From assembly GCA_022008415.1 (NCBI GenBank), contig JAIRBC010000017.1:53700-117699 (forward strand): DNA of 64,000 nt, written 5' to 3'. Within the stretch, counting starts at the first letter, position 1, and every line of letters begins with the position of its first letter. Positions 8,992 through 17,628 of the stretch are shown here, piece after piece. The notes beneath the pieces are model-generated. The model was given only the letters and a program-made list of their open reading frames with translations, was not told where the DNA came from and ran no database searches. A program made the translations under genes and the position numbers. Source of the stretch: Cerina litoralis (lineage in GTDB: Bacteria; Bacteroidota; Bacteroidia; Flavobacteriales; Flavobacteriaceae).

Positions 8992-11073
8992 ATGACAAAA
9001 GATTTCCCCCTCCTTTTTCTCTTGGTAATTTTGCCCTGTTTTTTGATATCCCAAGAACTGCAAAGAGACAGCATCACCCAACTGGAAGAGGTGATCCTTC
9101 TGGACAGCTCAAGGACAAAGGCCGCCTTGGGGATAATCCCTTCCACACAAATTGGTCCGAAGGTATTCCAAAACTATGGCCCGGCGGATATTGTCTCTCC
9201 ATTGAACCAGATTCCCGGGGTCTACATCCTCTCCGGGGCCATAGCCACCAATAGGGTCACCATCCGGGGGGTGGGCGCGCGTACACCCTATGGATCGGAC
9301 AAGGTACGGCTGTACTTCGACGGCATCCCGGTCACCGATGGCACCGGGTTCTCCAGTTTGGAAAACTTTGACCCCGAAAACCTCAACACTATCGAGGTGA
9401 TCAAGGGGCCCAAGGGGACGGGTTATGGCTCCAATCTGGGAGGGGCCATCCTGCTCAAGCCTAAAAAAGCGCAAGAGGGGTCGCTAAATCTATCCAATAA
9501 TCTGACGTTGGGGTCCTACGATCTCTTTAAGAACAACCTAAGTGTCGGCCACAATGACAAGGGGTTCTCAATGGGCCTTCAATACGGCCATATGCAGACC
9601 GATGGCTATCGGGAGAACAGCGCGTATAACGGTAACGGGATCTTATTGAACTCGGCCTATCAGATCGATCCTAAAAACCGGATATCCCTTTTGCTAAAGC
9701 AGATCGACTACAAGGTCTACATCGCCAGTTCCGTGAGCAAGACCTCCTTTGAAGAAGACCCCAAGCGCGCCGCCTCGACATGGGCGGCCGCTCAAGGGTA
9801 CAAAGCGGTAAAATCTACCTTGGCGGGAATCTCCTATGGCCATACCTTCAACGATCGGTTGGGGAACACGACCAGCATTTTCTATTCCTATCTGGACAAC
9901 TACGAGCCCCGGCCCTTCGACATCCTGGACGAATTTACCAACGGCTTTGGTCTACGTACCCTCTTCTTGGGGAATTTCACATTACTGGGAAAAAAGGCCG
10001 AATATTCCCTTGGCGCGGAACTCTACAAGGACGAATACGATTGGGGCACTTTTGAGAACCTCTATCGGGAGAATAATGGCAACGGGAGCCTACAGGGGGA
10101 ATCCCTTAGTGAAAACAAGGAGTTCCGTGGCCAGCTGAACACCTTTGGCACCTTCACCTTTCCCTTCACCGAATCGTTCAAGGCACAAGTGGGATTGAAC
10201 ATCAACAAGACCCGGTACGATTTTCACGATCTGTACCATTCTGGGACCGAAAACAAAAGTGCGTCCAGGGCGTTCGATGCCATCCTGTCGCCCAGTCTTA
10301 CGCTCAACTATGCCCTGAGCCGGGAGATCCGGCTCTTCGCCAATATCAGCCATGGATTTTCCAATCCCAGTCTAGAGGAGACACTGACCCCCGACGGGGT
10401 AATAAACCCGGATATCGCCCAAGAGACAGGAATGAACTACGAGCTGGGCGGCCGCCTTTTTCTGTTGGACGACAAACTGGGCATCGATGCGACCCTGTAC
10501 AGGATGGACATCAAGAACCTCTTGGTGGCCCAACGGGTAGGAAACGATCAATACGTGGGCAAAAATGCGGGGAGTAGTAAACACCAGGGACTGGAGCTCG
10601 GCATAAATTACGATTACCAGGTCAACAAGGACCTGCAGATTACGCCGTTCTTCAACTATACCTTTAGCGATGACAACTTTGTGGATTTCGTGGACGGGGA
10701 TAACGACTATTCCGGGAACCCCCTGACCGGGGTGCCGAGGAACCTGATCGACTCGGGGCTACAGCTATGGCATACTTCCGGATTTTATTGGAACACCACC
10801 TGGCAGTATGTCGGGGAGATTCCCTTAACGGATGCCAACACCCTGAACAGCGATGCCTACAACCTATGGAACACCCGGGCCGGTTATAAAAAACGGATTT
10901 TTACGAAGTTTATCCTCGGTGTGGGTCTTGGTATCAACAATATAGCGGACACCGATTACGCCTCTTCCGTGCTGATCAATGCGGTAGGTTTTGGCGGAAG
11001 GGAACCCCGATATTATTATCCGGGAAACGGACGGAACTGGTACAGCAGTTTGCAACTGTCCTACAAACTATGA
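8992..11073 (+). CDS. TonB-dependent outer-membrane receptor
   Basis: The 693-residue protein has a signal peptide ending near LISQ (residue 20), a plug domain at about 35-165 (LNQIPGVYILSGAIATNRVT, RGVGARTPYGSDKVRLYFDG, IEVIKGPKGTGYGSNLGGAI) and a 22-strand-type barrel to the C-terminal LSYKL. It lacks the N-terminal carboxypeptidase-like domain of SusC proteins and resembles siderophore or cobalamin receptors (FecA type). No partner lipoprotein, TonB/ExbBD or ABC importer is next to it, so the ligand is open. Codon use looks richer in G/C third positions than in its neighbours. It has its own promoter. Confidence 0.93.
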   Translation: MTKDFPLLFLLVILPCFLISQELQRDSITQLEEVILLDSSRTKAALGIIPSTQIGPKVFQNYGPADIVSPLNQIPGVYILSGAIATNRVTIRGVGARTPYGSDKVRLYFDGIPVTDGTGFSSLENFDPENLNTIEVIKGPKGTGYGSNLGGAILLKPKKAQEGSLNLSNNLTLGSYDLFKNNLSVGHNDKGFSMGLQYGHMQTDGYRENSAYNGNGILLNSAYQIDPKNRISLLLKQIDYKVYIASSVSKTSFEEDPKRAASTWAAAQGYKAVKSTLAGISYGHTFNDRLGNTTSIFYSYLDNYEPRPFDILDEFTNGFGLRTLFLGNFTLLGKKAEYSLGAELYKDEYDWGTFENLYRENNGNGSLQGESLSENKEFRGQLNTFGTFTFPFTESFKAQVGLNINKTRYDFHDLYHSGTENKSASRAFDAILSPSLTLNYALSREIRLFANISHGFSNPSLEETLTPDGVINPDIAQETGMNYELGGRLFLLDDKLGIDATLYRMDIKNLLVAQRVGNDQYVGKNAGSSKHQGLELGINYDYQVNKDLQITPFFNYTFSDDNFVDFVDGDNDYSGNPLTGVPRNLIDSGLQLWHTSGFYWNTTWQYVGEIPLTDANTLNSDAYNLWNTRAGYKKRIFTKFILGVGLGINNIADTDYASSVLINAVGFGGREPRYYYPGNGRNWYSSLQLSYKL

Positions 11074-11228
11074 TAGGGTAAAACGGGCTATTCGATAAAT
11101 AATCCCAGACCCGATCGCTTATTTTCGCTCAACCCGTGCTTCAATCGCTTGCACCCGTTTGCCGTACTAGCAGTAGACTAGAACGATACGAACTGCTCGA
11201 AGACCTTTGTTTTACGCCTTAGAAACCG

Positions 11229-11735
11229 CTAAAGGGACTTGAACCACTCCTGAAACTGGGTTCCCAACAAAAAGATGGGCTTTTCGGTTCCGTTGATGGC
11301 ACCAATGAGGCTCATAACCCAAAGAACCACGACCAATATCCAACCGATGAGGTTTATTAGAGGTATCCAGGAAACTACCAGGCCCAAGATACCGATTCCC
11401 AGTACTTGCCTAATATAGAATGATCCAATTTCCGTTCGGTTCTGCCCGTTCATAACCAAGGCTACGATCCACCCTATGATGGTTATATGGGCTATGATCG
11501 CCACGTTTTTACCGGCATCGGGGTTGGTTGCATCAAAAGTTCGTTTGGTTTCTTCCTTAAAATCGCTTGCGGCCCGTTTTGCATTTTCCGAGAAATCTTC
11601 AGCGGCCTCCTTGGCGTCCTCGGTAAAATCCTTTGCGGATTCCTTGGCATCTTCGGCATAGTCCTTGGCTTTCTTCTTGGCGTTGTCAAAGGCATCTTCA
11701 GCCTTGTCGCCCAAATCTTTTTTATCTTCTGACAT
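11229..11735 (-). CDS. membrane protein with five 11-residue repeats and a DUF4870-like C-terminal domain
   Basis: The 168-residue protein has two unlike halves. Residues 12-66 are five consecutive 11-residue units of the form A-x-D-F-x-E-x-A-K-x-x (for example AKDFTEDAKEA, AEDFSENAKRA), a charged amphipathic pattern like group 3 LEA proteins. Residues about 75-160 hold three hydrophobic segments (NVAIIAHITIIGWIVALVM, VLGIGILGLVVSWIPL, GWILVVVLWVMSLIGAI) like the DUF4870 family. I start at the ATG of MSEDKKDLG (11733-11735); an upstream start adds eight untypical residues. No function is known. The repeat half may lie along the membrane or protect under stress, which is inference. Confidence 0.82.
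   Translation of the reverse strand: MSEDKKDLGDKAEDAFDNAKKKAKDYAEDAKESAKDFTEDAKEAAEDFSENAKRAASDFKEETKRTFDATNPDAGKNVAIIAHITIIGWIVALVMNGQNRTEIGSFYIRQVLGIGILGLVVSWIPLINLIGWILVVVLWVMSLIGAINGTEKPIFLLGTQFQEWFKSL
11538..11702 (-). repeat. five tandem 33-bp coding repeats
   Basis: These encode residues 12-66 of the DUF4870-like protein in five 11-codon units. Protein identity between units is clear at the D-F-x-E-x-A-K positions, while codons have diverged. Confidence 0.8.
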
Positions 11736-11764
11736 AATAGTAATTTTATTAATTAACACTCCGT

Positions 11765-11847
11765 GAAGTGGTCCAAACTTTAACTTTTATCCATAAATAT
11801 TACATTCCCGATAATACTGGATCGGGATTAAAAGTTTAAATTTCTTC
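11765..11847. repeat. MITE-like inverted repeat with GAAGTGG ends
   Basis: The left end GAAGTGGTCCAAACTTT is matched in inverse by AAAAGTTTAAATTTCTTC at 11830-11847. Inside is a smaller CCCGAT...ATCGGG hairpin. Two related structures lie at 23585 and 41626. It sits in the upstream region of the DUF4870-like gene. Confidence 0.5.
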
Positions 11848-11873
11848 AGCTAAATGTACTGAATATTTTAGAA

Positions 11874-12260
11874 TCAGAGAAATGCTTTATCCACGGGCTC
11901 CCAAAGTTCCAATTTGTTTCCTTCAGGATCCAAGATCCATCCAAATTTGCCGTAGTCATATTCTTCTATTTTACCCACTATGGTAACTCCTTCCTTCTTT
12001 AGCTCCTCCATCAATTCATTTAAGTTTTCCACTCTAAAGTTCATCATAAACTGCTTTTGGCTGGGCGCAAAATAGGTCGCATCTTCCTTCATTGGGCTCC
12101 ATTGGGTAGAACAATCTTTGCCATCCTTGTCTTTCCACCAAAACGTACTACCGTATTGGTCGGTTTTTAATCCCAAATGGGCTTTATACCATTCCTTAAT
12201 TTTATCTGGGTCTTTTGCCTTAAAGAAAAATCCACCCAATCCGGTTACCCTGTTTTTCAT
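11874..12260 (-). CDS. VOC-family (glyoxalase/bleomycin resistance-like) protein
   Basis: The 128-residue protein has the beta-alpha-beta-beta-beta pattern of the vicinal oxygen chelate fold: GLGGFFFKAKDPDKIKEWY at the start, then STFWWKDKDG, and VTIVGKIEEYDYGKFGWILD before DPEGNKLELWEPVD, the usual C-terminal signature. The metal-binding Glu near the end (LELWEP) is present. Substrate unknown. I start at MKNRVTGLGG (12258-12260); an ATG 23 codons upstream adds residues not typical of the family. Confidence 0.85.
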   Translation of the reverse strand: MKNRVTGLGGFFFKAKDPDKIKEWYKAHLGLKTDQYGSTFWWKDKDGKDCSTQWSPMKEDATYFAPSQKQFMMNFRVENLNELMEELKKEGVTIVGKIEEYDYGKFGWILDPEGNKLELWEPVDKAFL

Positions 12261-12361
12261 AAGTATAGTGTTTAGTTGTTTTTTAGTTCTGGAGTCCAGA
12301 ATTCCCTCACTTGTAGGATTTCTGCACACTACCTATCCGTGGGCGGACAGGGTTGGCATCT

Positions 12362-12820
12362 TCATTTCCTTTTTACCTTTACCTCATAAAGGGAAATCCA
12401 ATCTTTCACTGTCATCTTGGTGCACAACTCCGCAATCAGTTCATAAGGAATATCGTTCAGATCTTTAAAGCGGATACAGCTCTTGCCCATATCCAATTTC
12501 CGTTTGCAATGTTCGGGATATTGCCCCACAAACCAATCCATAAGACGCTTGTCTGCATAGATACCGGAATGGTATAGGGCCACAAAGTTTTTTTGGGAGG
12601 CCAAATTTAGAAAGGGCAATGGCAGTTCAGGATTACAATGGTAGCCTTCGGGATAAATGGAGTGTGGAACCACGTAACCGATCATACCGTAACTTATCCG
12701 TTCCTCGAAACCTTTGGGGAGATTCTTTAGAATGATCTTTCTCAATTTAATAACTACTTCCTGTCTTTCGGGCTTAAGTTGCATTATATAAGCATCCGGA
12801 GTGTCGGCCTCGTATTGCAT
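12362..12820 (-). CDS. DUF1801 protein (YdhG-like)
   Basis: The 152-residue protein shows the DUF1801 pattern: TPDAYIMQLKPERQEVVIKL, RISYGMIGYVVP, NFVALYHSGIY and GKSCIRFKDLNDIPYELI. The family is of uncertain function (it is sometimes described as iron-binding or frataxin-like). ATG at 12818-12820 lies 2 bases after the stop of the DUF4199 gene; a GTG at 12824-12826 would overlap that stop. The two genes are therefore translationally coupled or nearly so. Confidence 0.85.
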   Translation of the reverse strand: MQYEADTPDAYIMQLKPERQEVVIKLRKIILKNLPKGFEERISYGMIGYVVPHSIYPEGYHCNPELPLPFLNLASQKNFVALYHSGIYADKRLMDWFVGQYPEHCKRKLDMGKSCIRFKDLNDIPYELIAELCTKMTVKDWISLYEVKVKRK

Positions 12821-12822
12821 AT

Positions 12823-13287
12823 TCACTTTCTTTTTCGTTTTAGTATCACGGCCGATATTACCGAGACAAACAGACCGATGATCATCACCGTTAGAAACAT
12901 GATCATGGCCATAAAGCCACTACCGTAGTCCGGTATTTCACCCCTGTACCCCTCCGCTCTCATCGCCGAGGTATATTGATCAAAAAAATCGGGGTTGACA
13001 AGTGTGGTGTAAATTAAATCGGCAAGGGCGATTCCTATTGCAGTGATCACAGAAATAAGCAGTCCAACGAGCACCGCCCTTCGCAAGCCGATGGTACCCT
13101 GGTTTACCTCGTCCCTGTAATTCTTGATCCCAAAGAAAACGAACGAGAGGGAAACGATCATCATAAAATATCCGATGCGTTCCTGTGCGGAAAAATCAAG
13201 GTCTTGCCATAAAATGAGGCTTATTAAAAATACGGCCATCGCAAGGACAAAACCATACGTACCGTACCTGATAACCGTTTTCTTCAT
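12823..13287 (-). CDS. DUF4199 membrane protein
   Basis: The 154-residue protein has four hydrophobic segments and the DUF4199 layout: an N-terminal pair of helices (YGFVLAMAVFLISLILW, IGYFMMIVSLSFVFFGIKNY), the short charged RDEVNQGTIGLRRAV linker, a third helix, a periplasmic segment and a final helix ending ILKRKRK. The family is common in Bacteroidota and uncharacterised. It is upstream of, and coupled to, the DUF1801 gene. Confidence 0.87.
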   Translation of the reverse strand: MKKTVIRYGTYGFVLAMAVFLISLILWQDLDFSAQERIGYFMMIVSLSFVFFGIKNYRDEVNQGTIGLRRAVLVGLLISVITAIGIALADLIYTTLVNPDFFDQYTSAMRAEGYRGEIPDYGSGFMAMIMFLTVMIIGLFVSVISAVILKRKRK

Positions 13288-13425
13288 GGCGCCGTATTTA
13301 GAGGTTGTTCAACATATGGATGTGGACCCAGGATTACAACCTCACCAAGATAGCTAAAAATCAGCACTTCAATAGTAAAGTCAAGGAATATTAAATGTCC
13401 TTCGGACTCAAGGATAAAAGGTTTC

Positions 13426-14364
13426 TCAGCTAAACTCCTCTTTGATCTTATCCACTACGGTCTGCGCCAGTTTTATCTTGCTCTCAACGGTCCACCCGGC
13501 CACATGCGGGGTAAGCAGTACGTTCTCCGCTCTGATTAGAAATTGGAACGCGGGAGGCATTAGTTCCTCGGAAAACATATTCTCAAAGGACTTCTTCTCG
13601 TACTCCAGCACATCCAGCCCGGCTCCCAAAATTTTTCCGGATTTTAGAGCTGCCACCAGGTCTTGGGTAACAACGCATTTACCACGGGCGGAGTTCAGCA
13701 GCCAAAAAGGGTTTTGAAATTTGTTGATAAATTCCGAGTTGATCATATTTATCGTCTCTGGGGTCTGGGGTACGTGCAGGCTAAGCACCTCTGTCTTTTG
13801 TAACAATTCCATAATTCCTACCTGTCGGGCATGGGCATCTCCCACCCCACCGGCTATGTCGAAACAAATGACCTCCACCACAAAGCCGGCCAATTTTTTG
13901 GCAAAGGCCTTGCCCATATTGCCATAGCCGATAATCCCCACTGTCTTTCCTTCCAACTCTAGGCCCCGATTGCCCTCTCGGTCCCATATTCCGTTCCTCA
14001 CCTCGCGGTCGGCCCTGTTGAGTTTGTTGAACAACGACAACAACATACCCAAGGTGTGCTCGCCTACGGCATTGCGATTGCCCTCTGGAGCCGAAGCCAG
14101 GAACACCCCGTTCCTTTTGGCCTGGTCCACGTCTATATTTTCCAGTCCGGCCCCTAAGCGGCCTATAAACTTTAGGTTGACGGCCTTGTTGAGAAAATCG
14201 GCATTCAAGGTAAAGCGGCTTCGGATTATGATACCGTCGTATTCGTGGATCTTGGCTTCCACTTCTTCTTTGGTAGAGGTATAATCCTCGTCGTTGGTAA
14301 AGCCCAAGGCATTGAACTGTTCAATGATCAAAGGGTGATTGATATCTAAATGGAGGACCTTCAT
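13426..14364 (-). CDS. D-2-hydroxyacid dehydrogenase (phosphoglycerate dehydrogenase-like)
   Basis: The 312-residue enzyme has the two-domain D-2-hydroxyacid dehydrogenase fold. NAD is bound by VGIIGYGNMGKAFAKKL near residues 145-161. Catalytic residues are visible: Arg in NSARG, Glu in the GLDVLEYEK region and His in LLTPHVAGWT. It lacks the ACT and intervening domains of long SerA forms. Serine synthesis is possible but not shown; no serC is near. In flavobacteria this gene often follows mgtE, as it does here. It is separated from mgtE by 310 bases of repeat DNA, so it is probably not strictly co-transcribed. Confidence 0.88.
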   Translation of the reverse strand: MKVLHLDINHPLIIEQFNALGFTNDEDYTSTKEEVEAKIHEYDGIIIRSRFTLNADFLNKAVNLKFIGRLGAGLENIDVDQAKRNGVFLASAPEGNRNAVGEHTLGMLLSLFNKLNRADREVRNGIWDREGNRGLELEGKTVGIIGYGNMGKAFAKKLAGFVVEVICFDIAGGVGDAHARQVGIMELLQKTEVLSLHVPQTPETINMINSEFINKFQNPFWLLNSARGKCVVTQDLVAALKSGKILGAGLDVLEYEKKSFENMFSEELMPPAFQFLIRAENVLLTPHVAGWTVESKIKLAQTVVDKIKEEFS

Positions 14365-14444
14365 TGTAGTTGTCGGATATTGTTTATTAGATTGTTCTTA
14401 ATACATTGAAAAAGGAATAATAATCGAATCAATTGCACTATTGA

Positions 14445-14550
14445 CCCCTTCGCCTTCGGCACCTCCCCCTCGAAAAAAAGGGGAAGACCCAATGGTTCGA
14501 AGTTAATGTCCTCCCCTGCCGAGGGAAGGTGCCCAAAGGGCGGAGGGGGC
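14445..14550. repeat. long imperfect hairpin repeat
   Basis: The left arm (about 14445-14486) and right arm (about 14510-14550) are imperfect inverse copies: CCCCTTCGCCTTCGGCACCT pairs with AGGTGCCCAAAGGGCGGAGG across roughly 40 positions. The centre is AT-richer. A comparable structure with different sequence lies at 37331-37437. No open frame is evident. Confidence 0.75.
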
Positions 14551-14593
14551 AGAACTTGCATACTATATCGATTTTATAAGAAATCCGAATCTG

Positions 14594-14654
14594 CGCTAGG
14601 GATTGGAGCAAGCTACCGTGTAGCGCGGAAAGCCCGACCCGCCCCTAGGCGGGT
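14594..14654. repeat. REP-like flavobacterial intergenic repeat
   Basis: CGCTAGGGATTGGAGC, then AGCGCGGAAAGCCCGACC and a perfect 7-bp hairpin ACCCGCC/GGCGGGT with a 4-base loop (14637-14654). I recall variants of this arrangement between genes of many flavobacteria. It lies directly downstream of mgtE's stop (minus strand), where it might act in transcript ending or stability. Confidence 0.6.
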
Positions 14655-14674
14655 AGCGCCCAAAATACTATAGG

Positions 14675-16030
14675 CTAAAATCCGAGAATTATCTTGGCGA
14701 TGGTGAAATAGATCAAAATACCGAAAATATCATTGCCGGTCGTAATAAAGGGTCCGGTAGCCACCGCGGGGTCTATACCCCGACTATCCAAAAATACAGG
14801 GATAAAGGTGCCGATCAGGGCCGCAATTATGATAACGGACATTAGAGCGATGCAAATGGTCGCCGAGACCAGATACTCCGTATTGAACGCAAAGTGGCTG
14901 ATGAGCAATACGATACTGGCCAAGACGAGGCCGTTGATCAACCCAAGCATAAACTCCTTTAAAAGTCTTTTTACCACTTCTCCCTTTACCGTATCGTTGG
15001 CCAGCCCTTGGACCATGATGGCCGAGGATTGCACCCCAACGTTCCCAGCCGTGGCCTGGATCAACGGCACAAAGATGAGCAAGATCTTATATTGGATCAT
15101 GACCGCTTGAAAACTATTGATGATACTGGCCGCTCCGATACCCCCCATCATTCCGATGATAAGCCATGGGAGACGGGCCCTTGTAAGTTTCCAAATGCTA
15201 TCGTCTCCCTCCACATCTTGGGTAATACCAGCTGCCATCTGGTAATCCTTCTCTGCCTCTTCCTTGATAACGTCTACGATATCGTCTATGGTTATCCGCC
15301 CTACGAGCCTTCCTATCTCATCTACTACCGGGATGGCCTCCAAATCGTATTTGGACATGATACGGGCGACCTCCTCCGGATCTTCGTTTACGTTTACGGA
15401 ATCGACCTTAGGGATATACACTTCAGAAATATGGGTCTTTGTAGAGGTGGTAAGCAGGTCCTTGAGGGACAGGCGTCCCTTTAGTTTCCCTTCGTCGTCT
15501 ACTACATAGATAGAATGCACCCTTCTTACGTTTTCTGCCTGTGCCCGCATTTCTTTTACGCAAGTAAGCACGTTCCAGTTTTCATTGACCTTTACCAATT
15601 CCTTGGCCATAAGTCCGCCTGCCGAGTTTTCGTTGTATCGCAGAAGGTCTACGATATCCTTTGCGTGCCCCTTATCCTCGATTTCCGAGATAACTTCCTG
15701 CACCATTTCCTTGGGCAGTTCCGCCACTATATCGGCTGCATCATCGGTATCCAGTTCGGAGATCTCTTCCGCTATTTCCTTGGCGGAAAGGCTGGCAAGT
15801 ATCGCCTCCCTGATGTCCTCGTCCAATTCGGTCAGAACGTCCGAAGTCTTGACGGTATCCAGAAGTTTGATGAGGTAGGTGGCCTCATCCTTGGTGAGTT
15901 CATTGATGACCTCCGCCACATCCGCATAATGGACCTCTTCCAAAAGGGCCAGGATTTCCGTGTCCTTTTGGTCTGCAATCAGCTGTTCTATTTCAGCTAA
16001 AAACTCTTCGCTAAGTTTAAATGGCGTCAT
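14675..16030 (-). CDS. mgtE: magnesium transporter MgtE
   Basis: MgtE is a homodimeric inner-membrane Mg2+ channel gated by cytoplasmic Mg2+. The 451-residue protein has the complete architecture: acidic helical N domain (about 5-130), two CBS domains (about 135-255, with KLKGRLSLKDLL and RLVGRITIDDIV), a plug helix and five membrane segments (about 280-451). Pore-region motifs QATAGNVGVQSS and GIDPAVATGPFITTGND are intact. I start at the ATG of MTPFKLS (16028-16030); the codon three upstream is TTG. Confidence 0.96.
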   Translation of the reverse strand: MTPFKLSEEFLAEIEQLIADQKDTEILALLEEVHYADVAEVINELTKDEATYLIKLLDTVKTSDVLTELDEDIREAILASLSAKEIAEEISELDTDDAADIVAELPKEMVQEVISEIEDKGHAKDIVDLLRYNENSAGGLMAKELVKVNENWNVLTCVKEMRAQAENVRRVHSIYVVDDEGKLKGRLSLKDLLTTSTKTHISEVYIPKVDSVNVNEDPEEVARIMSKYDLEAIPVVDEIGRLVGRITIDDIVDVIKEEAEKDYQMAAGITQDVEGDDSIWKLTRARLPWLIIGMMGGIGAASIINSFQAVMIQYKILLIFVPLIQATAGNVGVQSSAIMVQGLANDTVKGEVVKRLLKEFMLGLINGLVLASIVLLISHFAFNTEYLVSATICIALMSVIIIAALIGTFIPVFLDSRGIDPAVATGPFITTGNDIFGILIYFTIAKIILGF

Positions 16031-16253
16031 CGTTAGCAAATTTTCCGCAAATTACGGCAAGAATCGTCGAAATGCTAAGATGGTCGGAGGTTTTTTGTAT
16101 GGCGGGACGCGAGCAAGCCCAAGTATCCAGTTTATACTTCGACAACGCTCCGTAACCAGTTTCGGGTTCCGCTTGTTTAATGGAGGCCATTGGTACAAAG
16201 CAGACGGAGCCACTATTAACCCTTACCACTGACAATTAAATTTTTAGGGTTAC

Positions 16254-17129
16254 CTATTTCCGTTCTTTCCCGATCTTCCCGGTAAGTTGGATAAAATCTG
16301 CGACGCCCAATTGTTCGGGCCGATTGTCAAAGATAATCCCTGTTCTTAAATCGTCCGATAGGTCAAAGGATTTTAGACTGTTCCGAAGCGTCTTCCGCCG
16401 TTGGTTAAAGGCTGTTTTCACGACCCGAAAGAACAATTTTTCGTCACAGGGCAATCTAAAATCGGACTTTCTAACCAGTCGCAACACACCGGATTGTATC
16501 TTGGGCGGAGGGTCGAATACCTCGGGAGGGACCGTAAATAAATATTCGGCCTCATAAAACGCCTGGACCAATACGGAGAGGATTCCATAGGTTTTGCTTC
16601 CTTCCGTTTCACAAATACGCGTAGCTACCTCTTTTTGGAACATTCCGGAAAATTCGGGTACCTGCTCCCGAACTTCCAGCATTTTAAAGACAATTTGGGT
16701 AGAAATATTATACGGGAAATTTCCGGTTATGGCAAAGGGCCTGTTTCCAAAAATTGATGACAGGTCGAATTTTAGAAAATCGGCCTCGATTACCTTTAGC
16801 GAGCCTGTGCCCTGGATGGACTTTTTGTGTTCCAAGGAAAAGCTATTGCTTAGATATTCGATGGAGTCTTTATCCAGATCCATGGCTACGAGGTCCATGT
16901 CCCTTTCCAAAAGATATTTGGTTAGTACCCCCGTTCCTGGACCCACCTCTATGACATCCCTATATCCTTCCAAGGAAAGTGTCTCCGCGATCTTTCTTGC
17001 AATTCCCTCATCTCTTAGAAAGTGCTGTCCCAGATGCTTTTTTGCCTGTACAGGACCACGGTCATCCAGCCATGGGTTTTTGGTTTTTGTGCCCTGTTTG
17101 TATTTCTCTTTTTTCCTTTTCTTGGACAT
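16254..17129 (-). CDS. rsmA: 16S rRNA (adenine1518/1519-N6)-dimethyltransferase
   Basis: RsmA/KsgA dimethylates two adjacent adenines near the 3' end of 16S rRNA late in 30S assembly. The 291-residue protein has [35 protein letters not shown] (SAM motif I), the motif IV sequence NFPYNIS, and [19 protein letters not shown]. About 25 lysine-rich residues precede the conserved core. The order DUF4286-rsmA-mgtE is typical for flavobacteria. DUF4286 ends 69 bases upstream, so co-transcription is likely. Confidence 0.97.
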   Translation of the reverse strand: MSKKRKKEKYKQGTKTKNPWLDDRGPVQAKKHLGQHFLRDEGIARKIAETLSLEGYRDVIEVGPGTGVLTKYLLERDMDLVAMDLDKDSIEYLSNSFSLEHKKSIQGTGSLKVIEADFLKFDLSSIFGNRPFAITGNFPYNISTQIVFKMLEVREQVPEFSGMFQKEVATRICETEGSKTYGILSVLVQAFYEAEYLFTVPPEVFDPPPKIQSGVLRLVRKSDFRLPCDEKLFFRVVKTAFNQRRKTLRNSLKSFDLSDDLRTGIIFDNRPEQLGVADFIQLTGKIGKERK

Positions 17130-17198
17130 AGGCCTAAATTGGGTTGCAAGTTGCTCAGGTTTACCGTTCAGCCCCAGGAGGGACGGATGGCAGTGATT

Positions 17199-17510
17199 CT
17201 AATGTTCGCTTATAATTTCCAATTCTGTCCTAAAGGACACAAACTTTCCTGCAAAAAGTTCCATAGCCTTCTGTCGTAGTTCGTTTGCATCTTCAATGTA
17301 ATATTCCTGCAAGGTTTCTTGATCGGGGACGGTAAACTGTACCGAATAGGTAAACCCACCCAATTCTTCCTCTACCAGGACCTTGCACATTTTGGCTTGG
17401 GTAAACTTTCCCGTGGCCAGCATCTCAGGGATATGGGTATCCTTCATCCATTGCAGCCATTCTTCGTGAACGGATTCTTCTATGTTGGTGGTAACGTTGT
17501 ATATGAACAT
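17199..17510 (-). CDS. DUF4286 protein
   Basis: The 103-residue protein begins MFIYNVTTNIEESVHEEW and has IPEMLATGKFTQAKM, YSVQFTVPDQETLQEYY and KFVSFRTELEII, the pattern of DUF4286, a small ferredoxin-like-fold family of Bacteroidota with no known function. No signal peptide or membrane helix is present, so it is cytoplasmic. It lies between the TPR gene and rsmA, the position the family usually holds. Confidence 0.9.
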   Translation of the reverse strand: MFIYNVTTNIEESVHEEWLQWMKDTHIPEMLATGKFTQAKMCKVLVEEELGGFTYSVQFTVPDQETLQEYYIEDANELRQKAMELFAGKFVSFRTELEIISEH

Positions 17511-17628
17511 TGTTTTAGATGTTAGACGTTAGATAATAGACTTTAATAAGTAACCTGCTTACCGGCTACTGCAATCTTTATAAAAATAAGATTACGCTTG
17601 AAATAGAACTTGATCCTTGAGCTTGCAC

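Noticed and set aside
15515..16000. 161-codon frame on the plus strand
   Set aside because: Antisense to the N-domain of mgtE; composition reflects the reverse of Glu/Asp/Lys-rich coding sequence.
16594..17196. 200-codon frame on the plus strand
   Set aside because: Antisense to rsmA; no motif.
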